Shown here: one piece after another, positions 8,507 to 16,849 of the stretch
Layout of the letters: the number at the start of each line of letters is the position of its first letter
Numbering within the stretch: position 1 is the stretch's first letter
Source: CAYQUC01 sp964420605
GTDB lineage: Bacteria > Pseudomonadota > Gammaproteobacteria > UBA6429 > Thiohalophilaceae
Direction: 5' to 3'
DNA: 24,949 nt
Assembly (NCBI GenBank): GCA_964420605.1
Contig: CAYQUC010000048.1
Coordinates: 1 to 24,949 of the forward strand
Position numbers and translations under genes: made by a program
Notes under the pieces: model-generated
Databases searched by the model: none
Told to the model about the DNA's origin: nothing
Seen by the model: the letters and a program-made list of their open reading frames with translations, nothing else

Positions 8507-8856
8507 CATTTATTAAAATTTATACTACAGAGAATACTAATATGGTGGTAATCGTTGATCGTAATAGGCATATAAACTAAATCAATACCATAAATTATTT
8601 ATGCAAAATAAGCAAAATATGTTAAGTATAAATGGCTATATATGAACATGTTTCTGATATATTTCTTTATTATCAATAAGATATAATATCCATAGAAAAA
8701 TTTGATTAAATTCTTCAGCACTAAAATTATTTTGTGGAATTGAGACTCAGTTGATTCTAGAAGTGCAACAGATGCCTATAAATGAGTAGACATAGTCTAT
8801 CTCAAAAGTGATAAAATTTACCACTTATTTAGACAAGGTCTTAATTTAGTTCTAAA
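8507..8856. other. AT-rich intergenic region, no gene seen
   Basis: It should contain the promoter of the leftward Gly/Asn-rich gene, but I find no convincing -35/-10 pair. A weak imperfect hairpin AAGTG...CACTT lies at 8806-8826 near the end of the TraF_2 gene, and TTAATTTAG/CTAAATTAA at 8841-8860 overlaps that gene's stop codon. Neither has a proper T tract. Confidence 0.4.
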
Positions 8857-9954
8857 TTAAAAACTAAATGAAAGCTGTACTGAGCCACCAATAGCATGTT
8901 GATTGCCGATTACCGCTAGGTCTAAACCAACACCAAACGGGGTAAAACCAAGACCGATTGAGTTCATTGCTTGGTTGTATTTACTCACGGTGTTTTGTTG
9001 GTGGCCGACACGAATGGCAACCCAGTCAAAGAAATTTAACTCAACACCCACGGTAACTAGCTTGGTATTTTCAGCATAAGCGATGGCTTTATTTTCGGTT
9101 AAGTCCATATCGGCTGCGATACTAAACAAACTGCCGTTATAGGCAAAGCCTGCTCGAACTGCTGGCTCTAATTTTATTTTATTTCCCAAGACAGTAGTAT
9201 ATTCAGTTGAATTTAAATTTCGCGCGATCATACCAATGACGAAACCATTATTAAAATCATAAGCACTGCCCACATCAATATTAAAATGTGAGCCATGAAT
9301 CTTTCGACCGGAATCGCGTCTTACTATGGCTGTACCGGCAACCACATCAATTAATAATTGAGAATACTCATAACTTTTGACGCTCACAATTTTAGGTGTA
9401 ATCCCAAATTTGAAGTTATCACCGGAGTACAATGGCACTGCCACACCAACATCCGTATACTCCAAGCCACGACCTTCCAACGTTGCTTCAACCAAAATAC
9501 CAATCGATTGCGTTCTAAAATCAACCTGATATTGTTTATTGTAAATTAATACCATTGCATAATCGTCAACTGAAAATCCGACTGCACCACCCGCATAAGC
9601 TTGAACTGCGAGCGGTTTACCCAAAGAGCGATCCAACGCCGTAACGGCTGTTGGTATATCAAACGCATCATAAGCTTGATTCAACGTATCAATATCATCC
9701 TGCAGACCTTGGGAATCATCGATATTAATGCCAATTACCGGCAATAATAATTGCACATTGTCATGACCAACGGGTTTGGATATTAAAGCGGGATTTGAAT
9801 AAGCGGCATTGGCCAACTTACTCGATGCGACGCTCGAGCCACCCATGCCCATTGATCGAGCATCAAACGAGGTGAATGGTTGCGCTTGTACCACAGTACT
9901 ACTCGATAAAAACAATAATGCTGCAACTACGCGATTAATAAGCTTATTATTCAA
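8857..9954 (-). CDS. TraF_2/FadL-type outer-membrane beta-barrel protein
   Basis: 365-aa predicted outer-membrane protein of the family often labelled 'conjugal transfer protein TraF' (TraF_2), related to FadL-like barrels. A signal peptide ends at VVQA (residue 24), followed by the family's N-terminal signature DARSMGMGGSSVAS...AAYSNPAL. Alternating beta strands fill the rest, and the last residues LSFSF end in Phe, as expected for BAM-dependent insertion. The start codon appears to be TTG at 9954: no in-frame ATG exists upstream before a stop, and later ATGs would remove the signal peptide. A CTG at 9960 is the alternative. GGGG lies 10 nt upstream of the TTG. No conjugation genes are nearby, so the conjugation label should not be taken literally. 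Confidence 0.8.
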   Translation of the reverse strand: MNNKLINRVVAALLFLSSSTVVQAQPFTSFDARSMGMGGSSVASSKLANAAYSNPALISKPVGHDNVQLLLPVIGINIDDSQGLQDDIDTLNQAYDAFDIPTAVTALDRSLGKPLAVQAYAGGAVGFSVDDYAMVLIYNKQYQVDFRTQSIGILVEATLEGRGLEYTDVGVAVPLYSGDNFKFGITPKIVSVKSYEYSQLLIDVVAGTAIVRRDSGRKIHGSHFNIDVGSAYDFNNGFVIGMIARNLNSTEYTTVLGNKIKLEPAVRAGFAYNGSLFSIAADMDLTENKAIAYAENTKLVTVGVELNFFDWVAIRVGHQQNTVSKYNQAMNSIGLGFTPFGVGLDLAVIGNQHAIGGSVQLSFSF

Positions 9955-10005
9955 TTTCAGTGTGCCCCTATATTCCTTTATTAATTCACTAAAAATTTGT
10001 TTTGA

Positions 10006-10014
10006 ATTATATCA
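10006..10014 (-). promoter_or_regulatory. extended -10 promoter for the TraF_2-type gene
   Basis: Read on the - strand this is TGATATAAT, a perfect TG-extended -10 element. The -35 position is poor, which is normal for extended -10 promoters. Transcription would start near 9999, leaving a leader of about 45 nt before the TTG start. Confidence 0.45.
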
Positions 10015-10072
10015 TGGGGTATAAAATATTATTGGAACTGTGTGATTACAAAGAACCACTGTATTCATTATG

Positions 10073-12349
10073 TTAAGTTTTTCGAATCTCCCAACAGGCA
10101 TGAATTCGCTGATTTCGCTGAAAATCAAATGGTATCGATTTTTTTGTAATATCTTTAACAATCGCAGCCGTGAGTTTGTCTTGCTCCAATTTAAAACCGC
10201 GATAGTTCGTTGAAAATAGAATAAGTCCAGATGGAGTCAATAATTCTAAAGCCTGTGTTAAAATTTTAACGTGATCCCGTTGTACATCAAACACATCGTC
10301 CATGCGTTTTGAATTTGAAAAAGTTGGTGGATCGATAAAAATCAAATCAAAATGATTTTGATAATCCGTGCTTAATACCGCTTTTTCTAACCACGCAACG
10401 CAATCGGCTTGCTCAAATTCATTGGTTTTAAAATCCAAATTATTAATCGCAAAATTTTCTTTAGACCAGTTTAAATAGGTCTTGGACATATCAACACTCA
10501 AGGTTGATGCCGCGCCACCTTTTGCCGCATAAACACTCACGCTTGACGTGTACGAAAACAAATTTAAAAAATGCGCTCCCGATGCTTGCTCAAATATTTG
10601 TTGACGCACGGGACGGTGGTCCAAAAATAAACCTGTATCGAGATAATCACTAAAATTGACTAAGAATTTAAGTTGATACTCAAACACAGTGTGATAGTTT
10701 TTAAGCTTATCAAATACATCGTATTGATCTTTGCCTTTTTGCCGTTTGCGTTTTTTTAAAAACAACCGCGCGTCATCCAGTTCAAACACGGCTTTTATAA
10801 CGTGTAATGCCTCTTGGATATGCCGTTCAACCTTGTCTGGATTAATGTGCTTTGGTGCCTGATATTCTTGCACATGGCAATACAATGATTCGGCGTAAAA
10901 TAAATCTATCGCAAACGCATATTCAGGAATATCAACATCATAAACACGATAACAATTAACTTGATTTTTATTAGCCCACTTCACTAACTTTTTGTGATTC
11001 TTACGCAGTCGGTTGGCAAATGCTGACATACCTTGCGATTCTTGCATGTTTTGAGTATTACTGTGCTGAGATTTAGTGGTCTGAATTTGATTAGATTGGA
11101 TTATATTGGTTTGAATTGTACTGGTCAGGGATTTATTCATCGGAACTGTTTTATTCGGTGTTATAGTATTGTCAGTTATCGCGTTATTTGACGCTGTTGC
11201 AAACGGAATACCGTAAGTTTGAAAAAAACAATCCAAGGCTCCGTTTTTAACAGGATAAGTATTGAGCGCTGTCATACCTAACTCAAAATCCAGATTACGA
11301 TCCGCTAATAATATCCCGACATGCCAGTTTGCTAGATGCGTTTTAATTATTTTGCCTATATTTGAATACAATTCCGGCATTCGACTCGCGGTACCAATTC
11401 GTTTACCGTAAGGCGGGTTACAAATCATCAAACCCGGCTGGATACCTTTTAACTGGAAATCGGCTAAACCTAAATGTTTTACTTGAATGTAATCCTGAAG
11501 CTCTACTCGTTTAATATTATCATTAGCAACTTGGATCATTTTTTGATTTGCATCGTAACCAATAATTGCCGGTAGTTTTTTTAAGCCAGTTTCACGTCGT
11601 AGCCTAGCTTCCTGTAGTAGACTATCAAATATTTCAGCTTGGTGTTTTTTCCAATGACTAAACCCAAAAACTTGACGATTCAGTGCCGGTGCAATATCAG
11701 CTGCCATCATCGCAGCTTCGATTAAAAATGTGGCTGAACCACACATTGGATCCAAACAAGCGCCACCAACTTTCGCTAAGCTCGGCCATTTGGCATTAAC
11801 TAATAATGCCGCTGCAAGATTTTCTTTTAACGGCGCTAAACCCGCCTCGGTTCGATAAGCACGTTTATGCAAACTCTCGCCCGATAAATCAAAACTAACA
11901 GTTAGTTGATTTTTAAACAAATACAACATGATGCGCACATCAGGGTTTTCAGTATCCACACTCGGACGTTCACCACAGGCCGCTCGAAATTGATCCACAA
12001 TAGCGTCTTTGGTTTTTAACGCGGCATAATGACTATTATTTATTTTAGAGCGCACAATATTACAATGAATCGCAATAGAGCAAGTCACATCAAAATGCTC
12101 ACTCCAATTTATCGATTGAATTTGTGTGTATAGGTCCTGTTCAGTTTTAACCTCGTGTTGATGCAGCTCGATAAAAACACGGTTCGCAATTCGTGACCAC
12201 AGACACACCCGATATGCGTCTTCAATATCGCCCTCAAAATAAATTCCCGCTTTTGATTGACGACCATGCGTTATCCTCATTTCTGATAACTCATCCGCAA
12301 GAACAGCCACCAATGCGGGGCTACAACTGATAAAAAATGATTCTGACAC
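10073..12349 (-). CDS. rlmL: bifunctional 23S rRNA methyltransferase RlmKL (m2G2445 / m7G2069)
   Basis: 758-aa fused methyltransferase modifying two guanines of 23S rRNA during 50S assembly. The N-terminal THUMP region is followed by the RlmL catalytic domain with CDPMCGSATFLIEAA and the N2-guanine motif NPPYG at 311-315. The C-terminal RlmK domain has the SAM-binding LNLFSYTSSVSVYAAKGGA and DPPT at 673-676. Between them, about residues 384-438 are a Thr/Asn/Gln/Ser-rich linker that makes the protein longer than the roughly 700 aa of E. coli RlmKL. The start is GTG at 12349: the only in-frame codons upstream before a TAG are GGC and TTA. The gene is divergent from the HDOD-SpoIIE operon. Confidence 0.95.
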   Translation of the reverse strand: MSESFFISCSPALVAVLADELSEMRITHGRQSKAGIYFEGDIEDAYRVCLWSRIANRVFIELHQHEVKTEQDLYTQIQSINWSEHFDVTCSIAIHCNIVRSKINNSHYAALKTKDAIVDQFRAACGERPSVDTENPDVRIMLYLFKNQLTVSFDLSGESLHKRAYRTEAGLAPLKENLAAALLVNAKWPSLAKVGGACLDPMCGSATFLIEAAMMAADIAPALNRQVFGFSHWKKHQAEIFDSLLQEARLRRETGLKKLPAIIGYDANQKMIQVANDNIKRVELQDYIQVKHLGLADFQLKGIQPGLMICNPPYGKRIGTASRMPELYSNIGKIIKTHLANWHVGILLADRNLDFELGMTALNTYPVKNGALDCFFQTYGIPFATASNNAITDNTITPNKTVPMNKSLTSTIQTNIIQSNQIQTTKSQHSNTQNMQESQGMSAFANRLRKNHKKLVKWANKNQVNCYRVYDVDIPEYAFAIDLFYAESLYCHVQEYQAPKHINPDKVERHIQEALHVIKAVFELDDARLFLKKRKRQKGKDQYDVFDKLKNYHTVFEYQLKFLVNFSDYLDTGLFLDHRPVRQQIFEQASGAHFLNLFSYTSSVSVYAAKGGAASTLSVDMSKTYLNWSKENFAINNLDFKTNEFEQADCVAWLEKAVLSTDYQNHFDLIFIDPPTFSNSKRMDDVFDVQRDHVKILTQALELLTPSGLILFSTNYRGFKLEQDKLTAAIVKDITKKSIPFDFQRNQRIHACWEIRKT

Positions 12350-12392
12350 GCCTAACTACCTTATCGATTAAATACTAATTAAGTCGCTATTA

Positions 12393-12428
12393 TATAAGGT
12401 ATTAATCAAAAAATGGCTATCCAACCGT
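12393..12428. repeat. imperfect 36-bp direct repeat, copy A
   Basis: Matches 12601-12636 at 31 of 36 positions by eye, same orientation, 208 bp apart. Core shared blocks are tattaatcaa and tggctatcc. The pair brackets the decayed palindromic element at 12459-12533. Confidence 0.7.
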
Positions 12429-12458
12429 ATTTAGCCACCCTATTTATTGTCTGTATCG

Positions 12459-12533
12459 GCCATCCATGATTGCTCAACTCCCGTTCCTGTGACAAACGGT
12501 CTTTTGCAGGCTTATCCCCAATTTATGTCCTAC
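12459..12533 (+). repeat. decayed copy of the GCCATCCATGGC palindromic repeat
   Basis: Aligns with the loop and right arm of the element at 21761-21880. Shared blocks in order are gccatccatg, gctc, ttcctg-gaca-acggtctt, then a diverged right arm (gcaggcttatcccc against acaggactatcccg). The matching left arm is not recognisable here, so it no longer forms the long hairpin. Confidence 0.6.
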
Positions 12534-12600
12534 ATAGTCACTCTTTTTTAGATAATTTTTCTATTTTATATCAAAAAATCCTTATTTTGAGCTCAGGCTA

Positions 12601-12636
12601 TATAAGCTATTAATCAATAACTGGCTATCCGGCCGT
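12601..12636. repeat. imperfect 36-bp direct repeat, copy B
   Basis: Second copy of the 12393-12428 repeat, with differences at positions 7, 18, 21, 31 and 32. It ends just upstream of the small ORF at 12654. Confidence 0.7.
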
Positions 12637-12653
12637 TTTTATTAAGGATATCA

Positions 12654-12725
12654 ATGAAAAACGTTAAAAATCCTAACTTATCGTTAGTTAACCACATTAA
12701 ACAAATGTTTAAATTATTTCGCTAG
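12654..12725 (+). CDS. possible 23-aa leader peptide
   Basis: Short ORF beginning MKNVKNPNLS and ending KLFR. It has a good AAGGA 5 nt before its ATG, stronger than the ribosome site of the gene that follows, and ends 38 nt before the HDOD-SpoIIE start. It is basic and has no recognisable domain. It may be a leader peptide or a chance ORF. Confidence 0.3.
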   Translation: MKNVKNPNLSLVNHIKQMFKLFR

Positions 12726-12763
12726 CTGCCGATTAAGTAACTACCAACAAGCCGTGAAATACT

Positions 12764-14443
12764 ATGCAATCAAATCCATTTAAAGACATTAATCCAAGCG
12801 ATTTACCCTCGCCACCACAAGCGACTCTTAATATCGTCCACGCCTGTGCGGATGAGTCGGTATCCAATAAACAATTATCCGACTTAGTAATCAGTGACTT
12901 AACTCTGACTGCTGAGTTATTACGTTTGGTCAATTCGTCTTTTTTTAATCTAGGGACTGAAGTTTCCTCAATAAATAAGGCCATTAATATCATTGGCCAC
13001 CGTTCATTGCGAAACTTAGCCCTGTGCATTACCGTCCGAGATGCCATCAATTCCGATCTATTTGCAAATTTTGATACTGATTCTTATTGGCGTGACTCGT
13101 TGTTGCGCGCAGTTAGTGCCCGCCATGTCGGTGCTAAATTAAAGTTTGACTTAGACGATTGTTTTACAGCCGGTTTATTACAAGATTTTGGTATTATGGT
13201 GTTATTCCATCTAAATAGTGACAAAATTGAACATTGGAATTCGCTAAGACTTAAAACACCGAACGAGCGTTATCTGTCTGAACAAGAAATCTTTGACTAC
13301 ACGCATGACCAAGTTATGGAAGTATTGGGCAAGGCCTGGTCACTACCTGATGATTTAACCAATGCCATTAGTGGTCATCATAACTGCCGTGATGAAGAGT
13401 ATGACAAACCACAACTCAAACATATTTTACACTGTTCCGACTGGTTAGCCGCATTATTTAGTGCCGATAATAAACCCGTTGTATTAAAGGAATGTTCAGG
13501 GATAATAGAGCAACTATTGCACCTCCCGCCAGAGGACATTGATATTTTATTACGCGATATCCCAGAGCAAGTAGCCCAAGCATCCGATGCACTCGGATTA
13601 CACATAAAAACCAATCTCGACTTTGAACAAGTCATGCGTGAAGCTAACGAAAAACTAGCCTCTGATAATTTATCGTACCAAGAATTAACCTGGAAACTTG
13701 AGAATACCTTAAAAGAACGCGATATCCTCGCAGAAGAACTCAATCGAGAGTTATTCTTGGCACGAGAAATACAAACCAGTTTGCAACCCGCGGAACGCGA
13801 AACAACATTTCCAATCGTGGGTTTAAATTTATCAGCCAAAGAATTGTCTGGTGACTTTTATGACTTCATTGAATTAAAAAATGGTGATATTTATTTTACG
13901 GTTGCCGATGTATCGGGTAAAGGAATGCACGCCGCCATGCTAATGTCCAAAGCCTGCGGTTTGTTTCGCTGTCTTTCCAAAAAGATTTCAAGTCCTGATC
14001 AATTATTATCCATTATTAATTCTGAACTGTGTGAAACCAATATCAAAGGAATGTTTATCACCATGATAGCCGGTATTTATCACCGCAATAAGAATACAGT
14101 TGAGATAATAAATGCAGGCAATCCCCCTGCTTTATTAATCGATAAAGCGGGTAACATAAAAATGATCGACGCGCTCACCATTCCACTTGGAATTATTCCC
14201 GATTGCGATTTTCCAATTCAAACATTCTCATTAACAGATAGTGCTTTATATTTGTACACTGATGGTGTATCCGAAGGAAAATTACCCAATAACAAGGAAA
14301 TGGGAATTAAAGGATTAATAACACTAATCTCTAAAGTATCAACACTAGAAAAAAGTAAGCGTATCAAAAAAATTGTATCCGTCTTTAACAAACAGTCCAT
14401 GTTACACGATGATATAACCTTGATGATAATCGAGGGACAGTAA
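12764..14443 (+). CDS. HDOD domain - SpoIIE/PP2C serine phosphatase
   Basis: 559-aa cytoplasmic signalling protein. Residues about 12-210 are an HDOD domain (PSPPQATLNIV near the start; IIGHRSLRNLALC; Gly-His-His near 205). A coiled-coil linker at about 285-335 leads to a C-terminal SpoIIE-type PP2C phosphatase. The metal-binding acids are visible: GDFYD with D364, ADVSGKG with D382, YTDG with D500 and HDD with D549. Such phosphatases dephosphorylate a phosphoserine on a STAS anti-anti-sigma protein, and a STAS protein lies two genes downstream. It is the first gene of the operon, 3 nt from the next. No membrane segments are seen. The input signal sensed by the HDOD part is unknown. The start codon has no clear Shine-Dalgarno. 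Confidence 0.9.
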   Translation: MQSNPFKDINPSDLPSPPQATLNIVHACADESVSNKQLSDLVISDLTLTAELLRLVNSSFFNLGTEVSSINKAINIIGHRSLRNLALCITVRDAINSDLFANFDTDSYWRDSLLRAVSARHVGAKLKFDLDDCFTAGLLQDFGIMVLFHLNSDKIEHWNSLRLKTPNERYLSEQEIFDYTHDQVMEVLGKAWSLPDDLTNAISGHHNCRDEEYDKPQLKHILHCSDWLAALFSADNKPVVLKECSGIIEQLLHLPPEDIDILLRDIPEQVAQASDALGLHIKTNLDFEQVMREANEKLASDNLSYQELTWKLENTLKERDILAEELNRELFLAREIQTSLQPAERETTFPIVGLNLSAKELSGDFYDFIELKNGDIYFTVADVSGKGMHAAMLMSKACGLFRCLSKKISSPDQLLSIINSELCETNIKGMFITMIAGIYHRNKNTVEIINAGNPPALLIDKAGNIKMIDALTIPLGIIPDCDFPIQTFSLTDSALYLYTDGVSEGKLPNNKEMGIKGLITLISKVSTLEKSKRIKKIVSVFNKQSMLHDDITLMIIEGQ

Positions 14444-14446
14444 ACG

Positions 14447-14866
14447 GTGGAAGTTTTATCGAAAATGATCTTTCCCTCAAAGTCTGATGCTTTAAAAGAC
14501 ATTAGGGAACAAGTGCGAAAAACTTGCGAGCAACAACAATCAAATAAAACATTAACAGAAAATATAATACTTGCAGTTAACGAGGCGAGTATGAACATCA
14601 TTCAACATGGTTATGCTAACGATCCAGACAATGAATTTACTATCTTAATCGGTTTAGCAAACAGCAAGGATAAAAAAGAATTGATTATTCAACTTATCGA
14701 TCAAGCGAATAAAATCGATCAATCAAAAATAAAATCAAGAGATTTAGATGATATTAAACCGGGTGGAATTGGAGTGCATATGATCCATAAACTAATGGAC
14801 AGTGTTAATTATTTAAATGATGAACGGTTAAAGGGCAATACCCTTGAACTACGTAAAACACTATAG
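14447..14866 (+). CDS. RsbW/SpoIIAB-like serine kinase (anti-sigma-type GHKL ATPase)
   Basis: 139-aa GHKL-fold protein. The N box NEASMNIIQHGY has E46 as the likely general base and N50 as the likely Mg ligand, and the glycine loop GGIG is at 106-109. The middle ATP motif reads DQANKID (residues 85-91), with Ala where the first Gly of the usual DxG is expected, so nucleotide binding deserves a check. The family phosphorylates the serine of a STAS antagonist, here probably the next gene. The start is GTG at 14447 with GAGGGA 9 nt before it; ATG 14465 is an alternative but would trim the first strand. The spacing of 3 nt from the phosphatase and 9 nt to the STAS gene indicates one transcript. 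Confidence 0.88.
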   Translation: MEVLSKMIFPSKSDALKDIREQVRKTCEQQQSNKTLTENIILAVNEASMNIIQHGYANDPDNEFTILIGLANSKDKKELIIQLIDQANKIDQSKIKSRDLDDIKPGGIGVHMIHKLMDSVNYLNDERLKGNTLELRKTL

Positions 14867-14875
14867 GTGGCTTAA

Positions 14876-15199
14876 ATGGCTTACGAAACAATAGAAAAAG
14901 ACAATTACACTATTATTATGCTAGCCGAGGCAGTTGATATGTCGTGTTCACCTACAGCACGACAAATTATCCTCGATGCTTTAACTCGAAAACAACACCT
15001 AATGGTGGATTTATCACAAGTTACTTATATAGACAGTTCCGGCGTTGCAAGTTTGGTCGAAGGATATCAAACAGCAAAAGCAAATAAGCTACAGTTTTCT
15101 TTAATCGGCGTAAGTGATGCAGCAATGATGGTATTCAAACTAGCCCGATTAGATAAAATATTTCCAATGTTCGAAACCTTTGAACAAGCAAAAAAATAA
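14876..15199 (+). CDS. STAS domain protein (anti-anti-sigma / MlaB-like)
   Basis: 107-aa single STAS domain. The phosphorylation loop YIDSSGVASL has D53-S54-S55-G56; S54 corresponds to the serine phosphorylated in SpoIIAA/RsbV. AGGTGG lies 5 nt before the ATG. The kinase precedes it and the MlaE permease follows 6 nt downstream. This position matches that of mlaB, whose product is a STAS protein that binds the MlaF ATPase in E. coli. The sequence therefore fits two jobs: substrate of the kinase/phosphatase pair and regulatory subunit of the transporter. No sigma factor is encoded in the window, which favours the transporter as the output, though a sigma factor elsewhere cannot be excluded. 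Confidence 0.88.
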   Translation: MAYETIEKDNYTIIMLAEAVDMSCSPTARQIILDALTRKQHLMVDLSQVTYIDSSGVASLVEGYQTAKANKLQFSLIGVSDAAMMVFKLARLDKIFPMFETFEQAKK

Positions 15200-15205
15200 T
15201 AAAAG

Positions 15206-16021
15206 ATGCCTGACAATATAACAAGGAATCCTGTTTATAACTTTATCGACAAAACCGGTCGAAGCACTGTTTTATTTGTTGAAGAATTTGGCTATATTTT
15301 TACAACCTTATACCAGTCATTTTATTGGTTAATATTAGGTAATCGCAAAAAACAACCGGTTCGATTGAGTGCCATCAATCAAGAAATGATGAACATTGGC
15401 GTTAAAGCGATTCCCATTATATCCATTCTTACCTTTGCTATCGGTGTCATGCTGGCCATTCAAGGTATTGAAACCTTAAAAATATTTGGTGCGGAGTCTC
15501 AAGTTATAGTTGGCATTGCACTGTCAATCACTCGTGAGTTTTCACCCTTAATAATATGCATTCTGGTTGCAGGACGATCTGGATCAGCAATTACCGCAAA
15601 AATTGGTTCCATGAAAGAGTCTCAAGAAATAGATGCGCTGAGAGTGATGGGCATTAATCCGATACGCTATTTAGTGTCTCCGATTGTTATTGCAATGATT
15701 ATTGTGGTTCCTTGTCTAGTGGTGCTTGGAGATTTTATGGGCTTACTCGGTGGTGGTATGTATACCGCCTTTGACTTAGACATAACCTTGCATACTTATA
15801 TGCAGCGCACACTCGCAGTATTAAGCGTTGACGATCTTCGCCAAGGTCTGGTGAAAGGTTTGGTCTTTGGAGTTCTTATTGCTTTAATATCATGCATTAA
15901 TGGCTTTATGGTCTCCGGTGGAGCTGAAGGCGTTGGACGTGCAACTACCCGTTCGGTTGTACTATCAATTAGTGCGATTGTGATAACGGATATGATATTT
16001 ACTTTTTTTCTGAATCGATAA
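15206..16021 (+). CDS. mlaE: MlaE-type ABC transporter permease
   Basis: 271-aa inner-membrane permease of the MlaE/YrbE family, which forms a dimer under an MCE ring and moves phospholipids between the membranes. Residues about 60-265 hold the hydrophobic segments. The conserved coupling stretch is visible: ITAKIGSMK, then EIDALRVMGINPIRYL. An N-terminal amphipathic region (about 45 residues) precedes it, as is normal for the family; no STAS domain is fused. It lies between the STAS gene (6 nt) and mlaF (7 nt). The name follows the E. coli system, but with a PqiC-type lipoprotein and no mlaC in the operon, the exact substrate and direction are open. Confidence 0.93.
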   Translation: MPDNITRNPVYNFIDKTGRSTVLFVEEFGYIFTTLYQSFYWLILGNRKKQPVRLSAINQEMMNIGVKAIPIISILTFAIGVMLAIQGIETLKIFGAESQVIVGIALSITREFSPLIICILVAGRSGSAITAKIGSMKESQEIDALRVMGINPIRYLVSPIVIAMIIVVPCLVVLGDFMGLLGGGMYTAFDLDITLHTYMQRTLAVLSVDDLRQGLVKGLVFGVLIALISCINGFMVSGGAEGVGRATTRSVVLSISAIVITDMIFTFFLNR

Positions 16022-16028
16022 TAAATTA

Positions 16029-16823
16029 ATGAACACACAACAAACAAATGCTATTACTGTCGAGAATTTAGTAACTCATTATGGCTCACGAAAAATACTA
16101 AATGGCGTGAGTATGTCAGTGTACGAAAATGAAATTATGATCGTAATGGGTGGAAGTGGTTCAGGGAAAAGTACCATATTAAGACACATGTTAGCATTAG
16201 AAACACCAACCTCGGGCAGCATTAGTTTACTAAACCAAGACATCACTCATGGTGACTATGATACGGTGCAAGATTTACGTCGAAAAATGGGCGTGGCTTT
16301 TCAAGGTGGTGCGTTATTTGGCTCATTAACCGTTGGTGAAAATGTGATGTTACCGTTGCGGGAACATACCAACCTTGATGAAACAACCATGAAAATAATG
16401 AGCCGCATGAAACTTGAGGTGGTTAACCTTGCCGGTTTTGAAAACTTGATGCCATCAGAATTGTCAGGCGGCATGATTAAACGCGTTGCACTCGCTCGTG
16501 CTATTGTAATGGATCCAAAATTATTATTCTTTGACGAACCATCAGCCGGACTCGATCCAGTAGCCGCAGTTGAATTAGACGATTTAATTTTACAATTACG
16601 CACCGCAATGAACATGACCATCGTGGTGGTAACGCACGAACTTGAAAGTGCATATAAAATTGCAGATAGAATTACCGTGTTAGACCACGGCGATATATTA
16701 ATATCCGATACCGTGGAAATTGTTAAGGCTTCAGATAATGAACGAATTCAGGACTTATTACATAGACGAGCCCGAAAAGAAAATACCGACCATGAAGATT
16801 ATTTACATCGATTAACGCATTAA
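16029..16823 (+). CDS. mlaF: MlaF-type ABC transporter ATPase
   Basis: 264-aa ATPase energising the MlaE permease from the cytoplasm. Walker A is GGSGSGKST at 41-49; the Q-loop FQGGALF is of the Mla/Ttg2A type. The signature LSGGM is at 145-149, Walker B runs into D169-E170 (FFDEPSAGLDP), and the switch histidine is H203 in VVTHE. All catalytic residues are intact. About 30 residues after the core end in RRARKENTDHEDYLHRLTH; in E. coli the C-terminal part of MlaF helps hold the STAS partner MlaB. There is no Shine-Dalgarno before the ATG, so translation may depend on coupling to mlaE 7 nt upstream. Confidence 0.95.
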   Translation: MNTQQTNAITVENLVTHYGSRKILNGVSMSVYENEIMIVMGGSGSGKSTILRHMLALETPTSGSISLLNQDITHGDYDTVQDLRRKMGVAFQGGALFGSLTVGENVMLPLREHTNLDETTMKIMSRMKLEVVNLAGFENLMPSELSGGMIKRVALARAIVMDPKLLFFDEPSAGLDPVAAVELDDLILQLRTAMNMTIVVVTHELESAYKIADRITVLDHGDILISDTVEIVKASDNERIQDLLHRRARKENTDHEDYLHRLTH

Positions 16824-16849
16824 AAATAGAAATTATAATAATATAACAA

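Noticed and set aside
7805..8571. Several long open frames on both strands across the Gly/Asn-rich region
   Set aside because: They are by-products of a stop-poor tandem repeat and the N run; only one frame has a signal peptide, a ribosome site and a sensible terminator.
8857..9954. Conjugation gene (TraF)
   Set aside because: The family label suggests conjugation, but no other transfer genes are present and the sequence is that of a generic outer-membrane barrel.
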